A stretch of 56,385 nucleotides of DNA, from NCBI GenBank assembly GCA_009659895.1, contig PUXX01000026.1, forward strand, positions 1 to 56,385, written 5' to 3'. Numbering within the stretch: position 1 is the stretch's first letter; every line of letters starts with the position of its first letter. This document shows positions 35,726-43,801 of the stretch, in pieces. Under the pieces are notes generated by a model. It saw only the letters and a list, made by a program, of their open reading frames with translations. It had not been told where the DNA came from and made no database searches. The position numbers and the translations under genes were made by a program. Origin of the DNA: Campylobacterota bacterium (GTDB lineage: Bacteria > Campylobacterota > Campylobacteria > Campylobacterales > Nitratiruptoraceae).

Positions 35726-35734
35726 ATTATATCA
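35726..35734 (-). promoter_or_regulatory. extended -10 promoter heading the rsmE/pilus operon
   Basis: TGATATAAT on the minus strand, the same nine bases as the rpmE promoter. TTGCCA lies 15 bases further up as a possible -35. The predicted leader is only about 15 bases, ending in AAAAAAGGA. If used, it could drive all genes down to 19.6 kb. It lies in the 41-base gap divergent from moeA. Confidence 0.5.
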
Positions 35735-35745
35735 AAGGAACTCTA

Positions 35746-36957
35746 ATGGCAATCTCAATCAAAGAAGCCCTAGAACTCATAGAGATCCAAAAGCTCTCCC
35801 TCAAAAAAGAGAGCGTCCCTTTACAAGAGGCCCTAGGTCGAGTGAGTGCAAGGTCCTACCAGGCCACGCTCGATCTGCCAGGCTTTGACAACTCCGCCAT
35901 GGATGGCTTTGCGGTACGATGCAGTGACGAGGGCAAAGAGGTCAAGGTGGTCGCTACCATATTTGCCGGCCAAAACGTCGAGGATCTCCAGGTCCAAGAA
36001 GAAGAAGCCATCAAGATCATGACGGGAGCCAAGCTCCCAAAAGGCACCGAGGCGATCGTGCCCATAGAGGATGTGGAGTATTTGGGTGAGAGGGTGGTGC
36101 TCCCAAAAAAGATCAAGCCAAAGTCCCACATGCGCACCCGGGGAGAAGATGTGGCCAAAGGAAGCGTCATCGTCCATGAAGGCCAGACCATCACACCCTA
36201 TACTATAGGATTGCTGGCCAGCCAGGGCTACTCATATATAGAGGTCTTTCGACGGCCAAGAGTGGCGATTTTTGCCACGGGAAGCGAATTGGTGATGCAC
36301 TATGAGCCGATCCGGGGCTCCATGATCTACAACTCCAATACCCCCTCATTTTTGGCCAGATGTGAGGAGCTAGGGTGTGATGTGAGTTTCTTGGGCAAAG
36401 TAGAAGACTCTCTTGCATCCATCAAGGAGACGATCCAAAGTGCACTGGATGCAGATCTCATCATCACAAGCGGAGGCGTGAGCGTAGGTGAGGCAGACTT
36501 TACCAAAGAGGCCTTCAAAGCTATGGGTATGGAGATACTCTTTAGCAAAATAGACATCAAGCCAGGCAAACCGACAACACTTGGCAAAATAGGCGACACG
36601 TTCGTCCTCAATCTCCCAGGCAATCCACTGGCAGCCGTGCTCAATTTCGAGCTTTTTGGACGATTTCTCATCAACCGCCTCAAAGGGCGCTTCGATCCCT
36701 ACCACCGTCCTATCCTTACAAGAGCCAAAGAAAAAATCACCCTCAAACCGGGACGAGATACGATCATACCTGGATTTTTCGATGGGGAGAGCTTTGAGGC
36801 GTGTCAAAAAAGAGCTCCTGGAATGGTGAGTCCAGCAGCCAGGATGAATGGATTTGTCATAGCCTCAAAAGAGGTCTCCAGCCTCTCAAAGCAGCTTCGG
36901 TTTATCCCTTTGTGGGAATTTTATAGCCAGGAGTTTATGGAGATTGTGAGTAAATGA
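35746..36957 (+). CDS. moeA: molybdopterin molybdenumtransferase
   Basis: Inserts molybdate into adenylylated molybdopterin, the last general step of molybdenum cofactor synthesis. Motifs: LDLPGFDNSAMDGFAV (about 45-60), GAKLPKGTEAIVPIED, the MoeA central motif IYNSNTPSFLARCEELG (about 191-207), TSGGVSVGEADF and NLPGNPLAAVLNFELF. It is 403 residues. AAAGGAAC lies before the ATG. It sits alone on the plus strand between two minus-strand series, and its product would serve the formate dehydrogenase-like enzyme at 10.4 kb. Confidence 0.95.
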   Translation: MAISIKEALELIEIQKLSLKKESVPLQEALGRVSARSYQATLDLPGFDNSAMDGFAVRCSDEGKEVKVVATIFAGQNVEDLQVQEEEAIKIMTGAKLPKGTEAIVPIEDVEYLGERVVLPKKIKPKSHMRTRGEDVAKGSVIVHEGQTITPYTIGLLASQGYSYIEVFRRPRVAIFATGSELVMHYEPIRGSMIYNSNTPSFLARCEELGCDVSFLGKVEDSLASIKETIQSALDADLIITSGGVSVGEADFTKEAFKAMGMEILFSKIDIKPGKPTTLGKIGDTFVLNLPGNPLAAVLNFELFGRFLINRLKGRFDPYHRPILTRAKEKITLKPGRDTIIPGFFDGESFEACQKRAPGMVSPAARMNGFVIASKEVSSLSKQLRFIPLWEFYSQEFMEIVSK

Positions 36958-36979
36958 TCCTTCGGCAAAAGCCGAAGGA
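36958..36979. terminator. perfect hairpin between convergent moeA and cytochrome genes
   Basis: TCCTTCGGC / GCCGAAGGA with an AAAA loop, a nine-base-pair perfect stem starting at the base after the moeA stop and ending eight bases before the end of the cytochrome gene on the other strand. It could end transcription both ways, but neither side has a strong T-run. Confidence 0.6.
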
Positions 36980-36987
36980 ATATGAGA

Positions 36988-37758
36988 TTATTTCAAAGAA
37001 GCGATATAGGCCGCCAATGCTTCGATATCCGCATCGCTCAAAGAGGCTACCTGACCTTTCATGAGCGCCCCCATGCCATACTTGTTGAGGGTACCTGCTT
37101 TGTACTCTTTTAAGATCTTGACCACCTCATCCTTGCTCATACCAGCAATAGGAGCGGATTTGCCAAGAGCCTTTCGCTTTCCATTGGCTCCGTGACAAGA
37201 GGCGCACTTGGCAAAAAGCTCTTTACCTTTAGCAAGATCTGCGCCAGCCGAAGGAGCCTCTTTTGCCACCTCATTGGCCTTCTCCTGTGCCACATCTTTG
37301 GCCTTGGTCACAGCCTCCTGAGCCACCTCCTCTTTTGCCGGGGCAGCACCCGCAGCAGCTCCACCTGTCACAGCCGCTACGGCAGCTTTCGCTTTGGATT
37401 TTGCAGCCTCTACAGTATCTGTTACGCTCTTTTGTACCTTTTGAGTTACCTCTTTGGCTACGCTAGATACCGTGACCTCACTGGAAACCTCTTGCGCTCT
37501 CTTCACCTTCGCTGTGACAGTAGTGCCAGGAAGAGGCTCTTCGATCACCTCCTGGACCTTTTTTGCTTCATGCTTGACCTCTTGCGCCTTCTTTTCCACT
37601 TTGTGCTGAGTCTCTTTTTTGACTTGAGGCTCTACTTTGTGTTCCATGGCACTGCTTGCTTGAGCTTTAGCTTGTGCGTGGGTCTGCTCCTTTTTCTCCC
37701 CACATCCCACAAACAGCAGCGCCGCTGTCACTACCGATAAAGCGACTACTCTTTTCAT
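36988..37758 (-). CDS. c-type cytochrome lipoprotein with a long Lys/Ala/Glu tether
   Basis: It is 256 residues. A lipoprotein signal ends at LFVGC with lipidated Cys19. About 150 residues of low-complexity Lys, Ala, Glu, Val and Gln follow (about 20-170), predicted helical. The C-terminal domain (about 172-256) is a single-heme cytochrome c: heme site CASCH (about 185-189), probable axial Met in YGMGALMKG. It is last in the moaA-queE-queD series, 11 bases after queD. C. jejuni has a heme-binding lipoprotein at this place (Cj0158c from memory). It is likely a periplasmic electron carrier held to a membrane by the tether. Confidence 0.88.
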   Translation of the reverse strand: MKRVVALSVVTAALLFVGCGEKKEQTHAQAKAQASSAMEHKVEPQVKKETQHKVEKKAQEVKHEAKKVQEVIEEPLPGTTVTAKVKRAQEVSSEVTVSSVAKEVTQKVQKSVTDTVEAAKSKAKAAVAAVTGGAAAGAAPAKEEVAQEAVTKAKDVAQEKANEVAKEAPSAGADLAKGKELFAKCASCHGANGKRKALGKSAPIAGMSKDEVVKILKEYKAGTLNKYGMGALMKGQVASLSDADIEALAAYIASLK

Positions 37759-37769
37759 TTCTACTCCTT

Positions 37770-38351
37770 TTAGATCTTTGTCGGGTTTTGGATCTTCTCA
37801 CCTCTTAAAAGCTTTTGCCAGATGGAGGGATCGCTCCACTCCTCTTTGACGCCATCGCTAAAGCGAATGGCTTCTAGATCGATCCTGCCCATACGCTCAT
37901 TATAAGCATCCTCTCTTGAGGCCTGGGCATACCCCGTCTGTGTTTCGTGGACAACCACATATGAAAGTGTAACATTTTTTTCGTTATTTACCGTAATGGT
38001 ATTTTTTAAAACCAGATCCACCATCAAAAAGATCACCCTAGCATACTGCTCCGCACTAGGGCTGACCGGCAGCTCCACCCAGCGCCTACTCCACCTTTTC
38101 ATATCCCTCAAATACTCAGGATCGTCCCCACTCCAAAGGGTGATAGCATGATCGAAAGAGTCGATAAGCTCCTTGATGGTCAGTTTTGTTAGACCAAAAT
38201 CGTAGACCATCTGACCACGATCAAGATGATCGGATGCAAAAAGCAGCTCCACCGTGTAGGAGTGACCATGGATCGACTCACTACACCTTCTGGTGGTGCA
38301 TCCACGCACGATATGGGCATTTTCAAATTTGAAAAGTTTTCGTATGATCAT
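37770..38351 (-). CDS. queD: 6-carboxytetrahydropterin synthase (QueD family)
   Basis: Converts dihydroneopterin triphosphate to 6-carboxytetrahydropterin on the way to queuosine. The zinc ligands are His13 (FENAHIV), His28 and His30 (IHGHSY), and the catalytic Cys is 18 or 23 in GCTTRRCSES. It is 193 residues, longer than the about 120 of E. coli QueD because of an insertion in the middle and a C-terminal extension. I start at ATG 38351, which overlaps the queE stop as ATGA and follows GGAGCGGAGGCG; an ATG at 38372 is less likely. Confidence 0.9.
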   Translation of the reverse strand: MIIRKLFKFENAHIVRGCTTRRCSESIHGHSYTVELLFASDHLDRGQMVYDFGLTKLTIKELIDSFDHAITLWSGDDPEYLRDMKRWSRRWVELPVSPSAEQYARVIFLMVDLVLKNTITVNNEKNVTLSYVVVHETQTGYAQASREDAYNERMGRIDLEAIRFSDGVKEEWSDPSIWQKLLRGEKIQNPTKI

Positions 38352-39103
38352 CGCCTCCGCTCCCTGTTCCACAGCCTCACCTGGAGTCTGTCACTATAGA
38401 TGAAGCCGTGTATCATACAAAACTGAGCCACCGCCTTGTCATGTTTTCTCAAAATCTCGATCCGATCACCCAAAGGCATACAAAAGACCTCTATCTCAGG
38501 ATAATCCCCTACGATATCGACGATCTGATCGTATGCGTCAAACTCTATGATAGCTCTATCAAGGGTGAATTTGAAAAAGCTGTAGGCCGTCTCCTGGGCG
38601 ATAGCGGCGATCGCCGCTTTGTTGACCCTTTTTTCGTAGGGCTCGCCGCTGTTGGAGAGCTTGACGGCCATGGCGAATATGACCTCTTTGTAGGCCGGGT
38701 AGCTCTCAAAATCGATCTCGATCGTCGCGTTGGTCTCGATAGTGACGATAAATCCCTCCCGGACTAGATACTCCACAAACTCATAAAAAGACTCCTCACT
38801 CCAATAGAGCAGCGGCTCACCGCCTGTGAGCACCACATGAGGCCTAAAATCCAGATGCTCTAGATGATCGTTCAAGATCTTCTCTAGCTCCTTCGCATCA
38901 TCGACTCTCATCCATTCTTGCTCAAAGAGTCTCTTGTTGACCGCTCTTACACTGTCACACCCAAAGACCTTTTTGCCCTTGATGAAATATTCACCAAAGT
39001 TGGGGCAGCGAAGATTGCACCCACCAAAACGAAAGAAGATTGAGGGGGTACCTACAAACTTCCCCTCTCCCTGGATGGAGTAGAAATGCTCGACCAAATA
39101 CAC
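38348..39103 (-). CDS. queE: 7-carboxy-7-deazaguanine synthase, radical SAM
   Basis: Radical SAM enzyme that contracts the QueD product to 7-carboxy-7-deazaguanine. The N-terminus EHFYSIQGEGKFVGTP is classic QueE. The cluster cysteines are unusual: Cys29-x3-Cys33-x15-Cys49 instead of CxxxCxxC, with FGEYFIKGKKVFG inserted. TGGEPLLY near residue 90 binds SAM. It is 251 residues. The GTG start follows GGAGG in the end of moaA. Similar inserted motifs are, from memory, present in other Campylobacterota. Confidence 0.92.
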   Translation of the reverse strand: MYLVEHFYSIQGEGKFVGTPSIFFRFGGCNLRCPNFGEYFIKGKKVFGCDSVRAVNKRLFEQEWMRVDDAKELEKILNDHLEHLDFRPHVVLTGGEPLLYWSEESFYEFVEYLVREGFIVTIETNATIEIDFESYPAYKEVIFAMAVKLSNSGEPYEKRVNKAAIAAIAQETAYSFFKFTLDRAIIEFDAYDQIVDIVGDYPEIEVFCMPLGDRIEILRKHDKAVAQFCMIHGFIYSDRLQVRLWNRERRR

Positions 39104-39105
39104 CT

Positions 39106-40074
39106 TTATCCTCCCGTCTCATAGAAGGCTCTGCTACTAGCCTCGCAGCTCTCCTCGCTCCAGCGATTCTCCTTGGGCTTGTTGGCTAGCACCTCTTTTA
39201 AGATCTCCACCGCCCTGTCGATATCTCCGGCTTGGACCGCCTCTTTGATACTCATCGCCTCGTCGAAATAAAGACATGGGATCAAATAGCCTTCAGCCGT
39301 GAGCCGAATGCGGTTGCAGCTCTCACAAAAGTCATGCTTGTGAGGATCGATGAGCCCAAAGGTATACCCTTCGTCCTTGAGCTTGTACAGAAAAGCCGGA
39401 CTGCTCCCTTGGCGCCCGATCTTCTCAATCTCGTAGCGCTCCTTGATACGCTCCAAGATCTCCTTGCCGTGCATCCCCTTCAGATCACTATGGGCATGGA
39501 CATTTTCCATATATTCGATGTAGCGCACCCGCATCCCCCGCTCTTTGCAGTACTCCAAAATATCGACGATTTCGTCGTCGTTGACCCCCCTAAGGGGGAC
39601 CATATTGATCTTGACCTTGAGTCCCGCATCCAGCGCTGCCTCAATTCCGGCCAGGACATTGGAGAGCACATCCTTGCCGGCGATCTTGGCGGCGATTTCG
39701 GGCCTGAGGCTATCGAGGGAGATGTTGAGGCGCTTGAGCCCTGCACGTCTAAGATCAGCGGCGATATCTTTGAGCAGGTAGCCGTTGGTAGTCATGGCCA
39801 GATCGATGTCGCTTTTGTAGTCGTAGATCATCTTGATAAATTTATCCAGATCGGCCCGAAGCGTGGGCTCACCACCTGTGAGGCGAATCTTGGTGATCCC
39901 CTCATCAATCGCAGCTTTGACGAACTTGAATAGATCCTCAAAACTTAAAAGATTCTCTTTGGGCACCCAGGAAAAGGGCTTTTCAGGCATACAGTACTGA
40001 CATCGAAAATTGCATCGCTCCGTCAATGAGATACGCAAATAGTTGACTCTTCTGCCGTGTCCATCGATAAGCAT
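39106..40074 (-). CDS. moaA: GTP 3',8-cyclase
   Basis: First step of molybdopterin synthesis. The N-terminal radical SAM cluster is Cys21, Cys25, Cys28 (CNFRCQYC) and the C-terminal substrate-side cluster is [10 protein letters not shown] ... IPC with C-x2-C-x13-C (about 253-271). TGGEPTLR binds SAM. It is 322 residues, but the usual C-terminal GG tail is followed by nothing more (ending YETGG), so the Gly-Gly end is kept. It is first in the moaA-queE-queD-cytochrome operon; no promoter was confidently seen in the 88 bases upstream. Confidence 0.96.
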   Translation of the reverse strand: MLIDGHGRRVNYLRISLTERCNFRCQYCMPEKPFSWVPKENLLSFEDLFKFVKAAIDEGITKIRLTGGEPTLRADLDKFIKMIYDYKSDIDLAMTTNGYLLKDIAADLRRAGLKRLNISLDSLRPEIAAKIAGKDVLSNVLAGIEAALDAGLKVKINMVPLRGVNDDEIVDILEYCKERGMRVRYIEYMENVHAHSDLKGMHGKEILERIKERYEIEKIGRQGSSPAFLYKLKDEGYTFGLIDPHKHDFCESCNRIRLTAEGYLIPCLYFDEAMSIKEAVQAGDIDRAVEILKEVLANKPKENRWSEESCEASSRAFYETGG

Positions 40075-40116
40075 GGTCGTTACTTTGATTGGTTTTAGGA
40101 AATTGTAGCAGATTTA

Positions 40117-40157
40117 GCAAAAAAGAAGATAAATCGAAGGAGAAAGACCCCTTCGAT
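40117..40157 (-). terminator. Rho-independent terminator of the petABC operon
   Basis: On the minus strand ATCGAAGGGG pairs with CTCCTTCGAT (ten pairs, one G-U) around a TCTTT loop, followed by a T-rich tail with six T in a row. It begins six bases past the petC stop. The G-U pair becomes a mismatch on the other strand, so it works for petC. Confidence 0.78.
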
Positions 40158-40162
40158 AAAGA

Positions 40163-41077
40163 TTAGAGCACTTCGCTCCAGATCTTCTTCTTCCACAGAT
40201 AAGCTAGGATAGAGAAGATGACGAAGTAAAGAAGTACCCAAGGTCCAAGGCTGTTTCGCTTCTCTTTCTTACGATCGCCCACTTTTTCCATATATTCGAT
40301 CACCTTCATCGTAGACTCTTCAGTCAGACCCACTCTAGGCATCGCAGTACCATGGAGGAGCTTTTGAGGATCTTCGACGAAGTCACGAATATACTCATGC
40401 CCTCGGCTTCTGATATACATGCTCAGATCCGGTGGATTGGTACCAAGATACTTTTTGAGATTGGCTTGGTACTGAGCGTGCTTGAGATTGAACTGCGCCT
40501 TTTCAAGCTCCGTATCCATCTTTGGCTTGGGCCCGATGACATACCAGTTGTCATACTTCATATCGTGGCATCGCCCACAGGCGTTGACGAAAGCATCTTT
40601 TGGCGTCACCTCCTTTGGAGCGATGGACTTTAGATACGCCACGATATCAGCCAGATCCTGATCGCTACCGTAGAAGTTGGGCATTGGAAAGGGCTTGGCA
40701 TCGCCAAATTTATGCTCAAGCTTCATAGCATGCACAGGATTTTTGATCACATTGGCCAAAAATTTCTCATCATAGAGCGCTCCGGCGGTGCTGAGATCTG
40801 GAGGATTGACTCCATAGCTAGCACTAGCCGTCACCGGATCCATAGGAGCTGGGATGCCAGCAGCTTTGATACCGTGACATCCGGTACAGCCGTTGTTCAT
40901 GATAGCTTCTGCTCCCCTTTTGGGATCTCCACTCTTATTCAAGGGCTTGAGATCGTCATAGGTAAAGGTAGCAGGCTCATGGTGCGGATGCATGATGGAG
41001 TGGGCAAAGGGCTCCACTCCCCAGTAGGTCACCAAGGTAAAAAAGACCACTACAGCTAAAATTTTGAGTTCTCTCAT
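40163..41077 (-). CDS. petC: diheme cytochrome c subunit of the bc1 complex
   Basis: Cytochrome subunit that takes electrons from the Rieske protein. Unlike classic cytochrome c1 it has two heme sites, CTGCHG (about 64-69) and CGRCHD (about 167-172), the type known in Campylobacterota. An N-terminal hydrophobic segment (about 5-22) and a C-terminal membrane anchor (about 283-300, WVLLYFVIFSILAYLW) bracket the periplasmic domain. It is 304 residues. The ATG overlaps the petB stop as ATGA. Confidence 0.93.
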   Translation of the reverse strand: MRELKILAVVVFFTLVTYWGVEPFAHSIMHPHHEPATFTYDDLKPLNKSGDPKRGAEAIMNNGCTGCHGIKAAGIPAPMDPVTASASYGVNPPDLSTAGALYDEKFLANVIKNPVHAMKLEHKFGDAKPFPMPNFYGSDQDLADIVAYLKSIAPKEVTPKDAFVNACGRCHDMKYDNWYVIGPKPKMDTELEKAQFNLKHAQYQANLKKYLGTNPPDLSMYIRSRGHEYIRDFVEDPQKLLHGTAMPRVGLTEESTMKVIEYMEKVGDRKKEKRNSLGPWVLLYFVIFSILAYLWKKKIWSEVL

Positions 41078-42330
41078 GCCGCACCTCCTGCTCTTCTAGC
41101 CTCTTTTTTCGTAATCATAGGTAGGATCACAAGTAGCAACAGTAAAAATGTCACGGACGCAAAGAATCCGATCCATGCGTTGATACCTGTGGGTGGGAGT
41201 TTGCCCCAGATAGTAAGGATGATCATATCGATCAACAGCGCCCAAAACCACCAAAAAAACGCGCCTCTTTTGTGAGCGGGCGCTACCACGTCACTTTTAT
41301 CTAGCCACGGCATAAAAAAGAAGATGACGTTGGCGATACCAAAGGCCATCAATCCGATATCCATCGCGCTCAAAGGTCCCACATCGAAGAAGAATCCTCG
41401 AAGCACCTCATAACTCCACAAGAAATACCACTCAGGATAGATATGAGGCGGTGTCTTCATCGGATTGGCCGGATCGAAGTTGATCGGATCCATCGCGAAG
41501 TTGTAGTGATAGAAGACCAAATAGAAATAAAAGATCATAAAGACACCAAGAACAAAGAAGTCCTTACTCAAAAAGACAGGCCAAAAAGGGATGACTTTCG
41601 CCTCTTTTTTCAGACCGGCTTTGTATTTTTCAGCTTCAGCATCGAAATCGATCTCTTCACCGTCTTGATTGTTGACGTGAGGGATTCGAAGGGTATAAAA
41701 ATGCAGCCCGATAATCATCATAATCACCAAAGGCAGCAAAAAGACATGAAGCATGAAAAATCTGGTCAACGTAGGATCTGAGACATAGAAGTTCCCTCGA
41801 ATCCAGATAACAAGCTCATCACCAATAAAAGGGATACCGCCAAAGAGATTGGTAATAACCTGGGCCGCCCAGTAGCTCATCTGTCCCCAAGGGAGCATAT
41901 ACCCACTAAAGGCCTCGGCGCTGAAGGTGACAAAAAGGAGCATCCCCGATAGCCAGATCATCTCTCGACCTCTTTTGTAAGAGGCGTAGTAGATACCGGT
42001 AAACATATGGATATAGATCACCAAAAAGACCACCGACGCCGCTACTGCGTGCATATGGCGCCACAGCCATCCAAACCACACCTCTTGCATGATGGTGTAG
42101 TTGACACTATCAAAGGCCAGGTTGGTATCTGGCTTGTAATACATCAAAAGAAAAATTCCGCTAATGACCAAGATGGTAAACATGGTCATCAAAACCACAC
42201 CCATCGCCCAAAGGAAGTTGATATTTTTAGGAATCCAGTACTCCGCCGCCAAAACTTTCCAAAGTTTTGTCAAGGCAAGTCTTTGGTCGAGCCACTCGTA
42301 GATGCTATTTGCTTTTGTAAACTGTGCCAT
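41074..42330 (-). CDS. petB: cytochrome b subunit of the bc1 complex
   Basis: Carries the two b hemes and the quinol sites in the inner membrane. It is 418 residues with about eight to nine membrane segments. Heme-ligand histidines occur in RHMHAVAASVVFLVIYIH (second helix) and HVFLLPLVIMMIIGLHFY (fourth helix). The Q-site motif appears as PEWYFLWSYEVLRG (about 298-311), the PEWY box. A charged cytoplasmic loop (EEIDFDAEAEKYKAGLKKE) separates the halves. It starts nine bases after petA. Confidence 0.96.
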   Translation of the reverse strand: MAQFTKANSIYEWLDQRLALTKLWKVLAAEYWIPKNINFLWAMGVVLMTMFTILVISGIFLLMYYKPDTNLAFDSVNYTIMQEVWFGWLWRHMHAVAASVVFLVIYIHMFTGIYYASYKRGREMIWLSGMLLFVTFSAEAFSGYMLPWGQMSYWAAQVITNLFGGIPFIGDELVIWIRGNFYVSDPTLTRFFMLHVFLLPLVIMMIIGLHFYTLRIPHVNNQDGEEIDFDAEAEKYKAGLKKEAKVIPFWPVFLSKDFFVLGVFMIFYFYLVFYHYNFAMDPINFDPANPMKTPPHIYPEWYFLWSYEVLRGFFFDVGPLSAMDIGLMAFGIANVIFFFMPWLDKSDVVAPAHKRGAFFWWFWALLIDMIILTIWGKLPPTGINAWIGFFASVTFLLLLLVILPMITKKEARRAGGAA

Positions 42331-42339
42331 GCCCGCTCC

Positions 42340-42840
42340 TTACGCTTTACCGACTAGTTTTTTATACTCTGGTCCCTCTTCGCCGATCACGAGCTTCGTG
42401 CCTTCGATCTTGAAGGGAGGAATATCGAAAGGTCGTGGAGGAGGTCCGAAGATATTGACACCACACGCGTCAAACTCACCACCGTGGCAAGCGCACTTGA
42501 AGATCTTCTTATCAGGCTCCCAAGCCGGAATACATCCTAGGTGGGTACAAAGGCCGATACGTACCAGATAATCACCCTCACCCACTTTGACATCCTGGTC
42601 CTCGCAGATCTTCAGATCTGTGTGGTCCTTGCGCAGGATGAAGATAGGCTTACCCCTCCATGTCACCGTTCGAAACTCTCCCGGCTTCATCGGAGAGAGA
42701 TCCACAGTGGTAAAACCGGCCGCCATAACACTTGGTAACGGGTCCCATGTACGCTTCATCGCATAAAGTGCCGCAAGTCCTCCCGCGGCTGCGAATCCGC
42801 CAAAGACCATACCAAGGAAGTCACGTCTGCTTTGTGCCAT
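42340..42840 (-). CDS. petA: Rieske iron-sulfur subunit of the bc1 complex
   Basis: Binds a [2Fe-2S] cluster through Cys and His in CTHLGC (about 99-104) and CACHGGEF (about 117-124). The N-terminus MAQSRRDFLGMVFGG carries a twin-arginine motif and one membrane anchor (about 10-28). It is 166 residues from ATG 42840, which follows AAGGA; a TTG at 42846 is a weaker alternative. AT-rich DNA with TAAAAT at 42873-42878 upstream may hold the promoter of petABC, but the boxes are not distinct. Confidence 0.95.
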   Translation of the reverse strand: MAQSRRDFLGMVFGGFAAAGGLAALYAMKRTWDPLPSVMAAGFTTVDLSPMKPGEFRTVTWRGKPIFILRKDHTDLKICEDQDVKVGEGDYLVRIGLCTHLGCIPAWEPDKKIFKCACHGGEFDACGVNIFGPPPRPFDIPPFKIEGTKLVIGEEGPEYKKLVGKA

Positions 42841-42922
42841 TGACAATCCTTTTGTAAGTTTTTGGTCAGCTTATTTTAATACAACTACTTTTAAAAAAAT
42901 ATAAATTTAAGTTATTCGTAAG

Positions 42923-43801
42923 TTAAGTGTTAGTTTTTAATATGCTAACCATCTCTCTTGCCACTTTTTCGACACTCAAGGCGCTCAAATAGTCGCGATT
43001 TGGCGCCTCCAGACGCAGGAGCGCCTCTTGGAGTCTGGCAGGATCAAAATAGCCCCCATCCAGTACACCGGCTCTTTGGATCAGCGGGGTATACTCCTCT
43101 TCGGCCTCTTTGTGGATAAAAAGGGTCCTAGCTCCTGCAGCAGCAGCTTCCAAAGCGGTCTGAGGATCGAAAGAGAGAAAAGTCTTGGAAGCTTTGATCA
43201 CGTCAAAATATTCCTCAATGGGATGGATCGCTTTGAAATACGCTTCTATTTTCTCTTCTACATCCACAAAAAAGTAAAATCCCTCAATAAGCTCCAACTC
43301 AAAAGAAGCTAATTTTGGAGCGATCTTCTCAAGCTCTCTGCCATAATCATCATCACCATAAAAAAAGCCTCTTGGCAAGCTCTTTTGACCACCATCAAAA
43401 AAGTCCCTATCGATCAAAAGACCGTTGATGATCCCCTCCCCGACCAAATGGGGAGAGATGAGGATCTCACGATCTTTTTTGAGAGTTTTTGGATCGTAGC
43501 TGATACGAAAAAAGGTACCAAAAAACTCTATCATCTCCTCATGGATAACCTCGCTGTGTTCATCACTGTCATAGACGATCACATCCCCTCTTTGGGCAAT
43601 AGTGCCAATATTGCGAAAATCCTCGATCCCGACAGCCTTTTTGATACCAAGTTCTCGTCTGGCGTAGGTGGCACTTCGAAACTCTGTGGTCATGAAATAG
43701 ACATCAAACTCCTTTTGAAGCTCCTTAGCCAACGCCGCGCTTCGGCGAAGGCGGCGCAGGCTGCGTCTGTTGTCGGTATGGGCGTAGAAATAGATGGTCA
43801 T
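42923..43801 (-). CDS. PseG/SpsG-like nucleotide-sugar-binding protein, function unknown
   Basis: It is 292 residues with two Rossmann-like halves. The N-terminus [27 protein letters not shown] (in part) resembles the start of PseG/SpsG-type GT-B proteins, and a second part has [36 protein letters not shown] (in part), the place where such proteins read sugar-nucleotide ligands. Membrane segments are absent. It is read together with mnmG (ATGA overlap). It could be a glycosyltransferase or nucleotide-sugar hydrolase; the neighbours offer no pathway. Confidence in a real gene is high, in function low. Confidence 0.75.
   Translation of the reverse strand: MTIYFYAHTDNRRSLRRLRRSAALAKELQKEFDVYFMTTEFRSATYARRELGIKKAVGIEDFRNIGTIAQRGDVIVYDSDEHSEVIHEEMIEFFGTFFRISYDPKTLKKDREILISPHLVGEGIINGLLIDRDFFDGGQKSLPRGFFYGDDDYGRELEKIAPKLASFELELIEGFYFFVDVEEKIEAYFKAIHPIEEYFDVIKASKTFLSFDPQTALEAAAAGARTLFIHKEAEEEYTPLIQRAGVLDGGYFDPARLQEALLRLEAPNRDYLSALSVEKVAREMVSILKTNT

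Noticed and set aside
37192-37740. 182-codon plus-strand frame rich in Leu, Cys and Ser opposite the cytochrome lipoprotein
   Set aside because: It is the antisense image of the Lys/Ala/Glu-rich tether, whose biased codons keep the opposite frame open.
39232-39933. 233-codon plus-strand frame opposite moaA
   Set aside because: moaA has both iron-sulfur motifs; the opposite frame has no domain or start signal.
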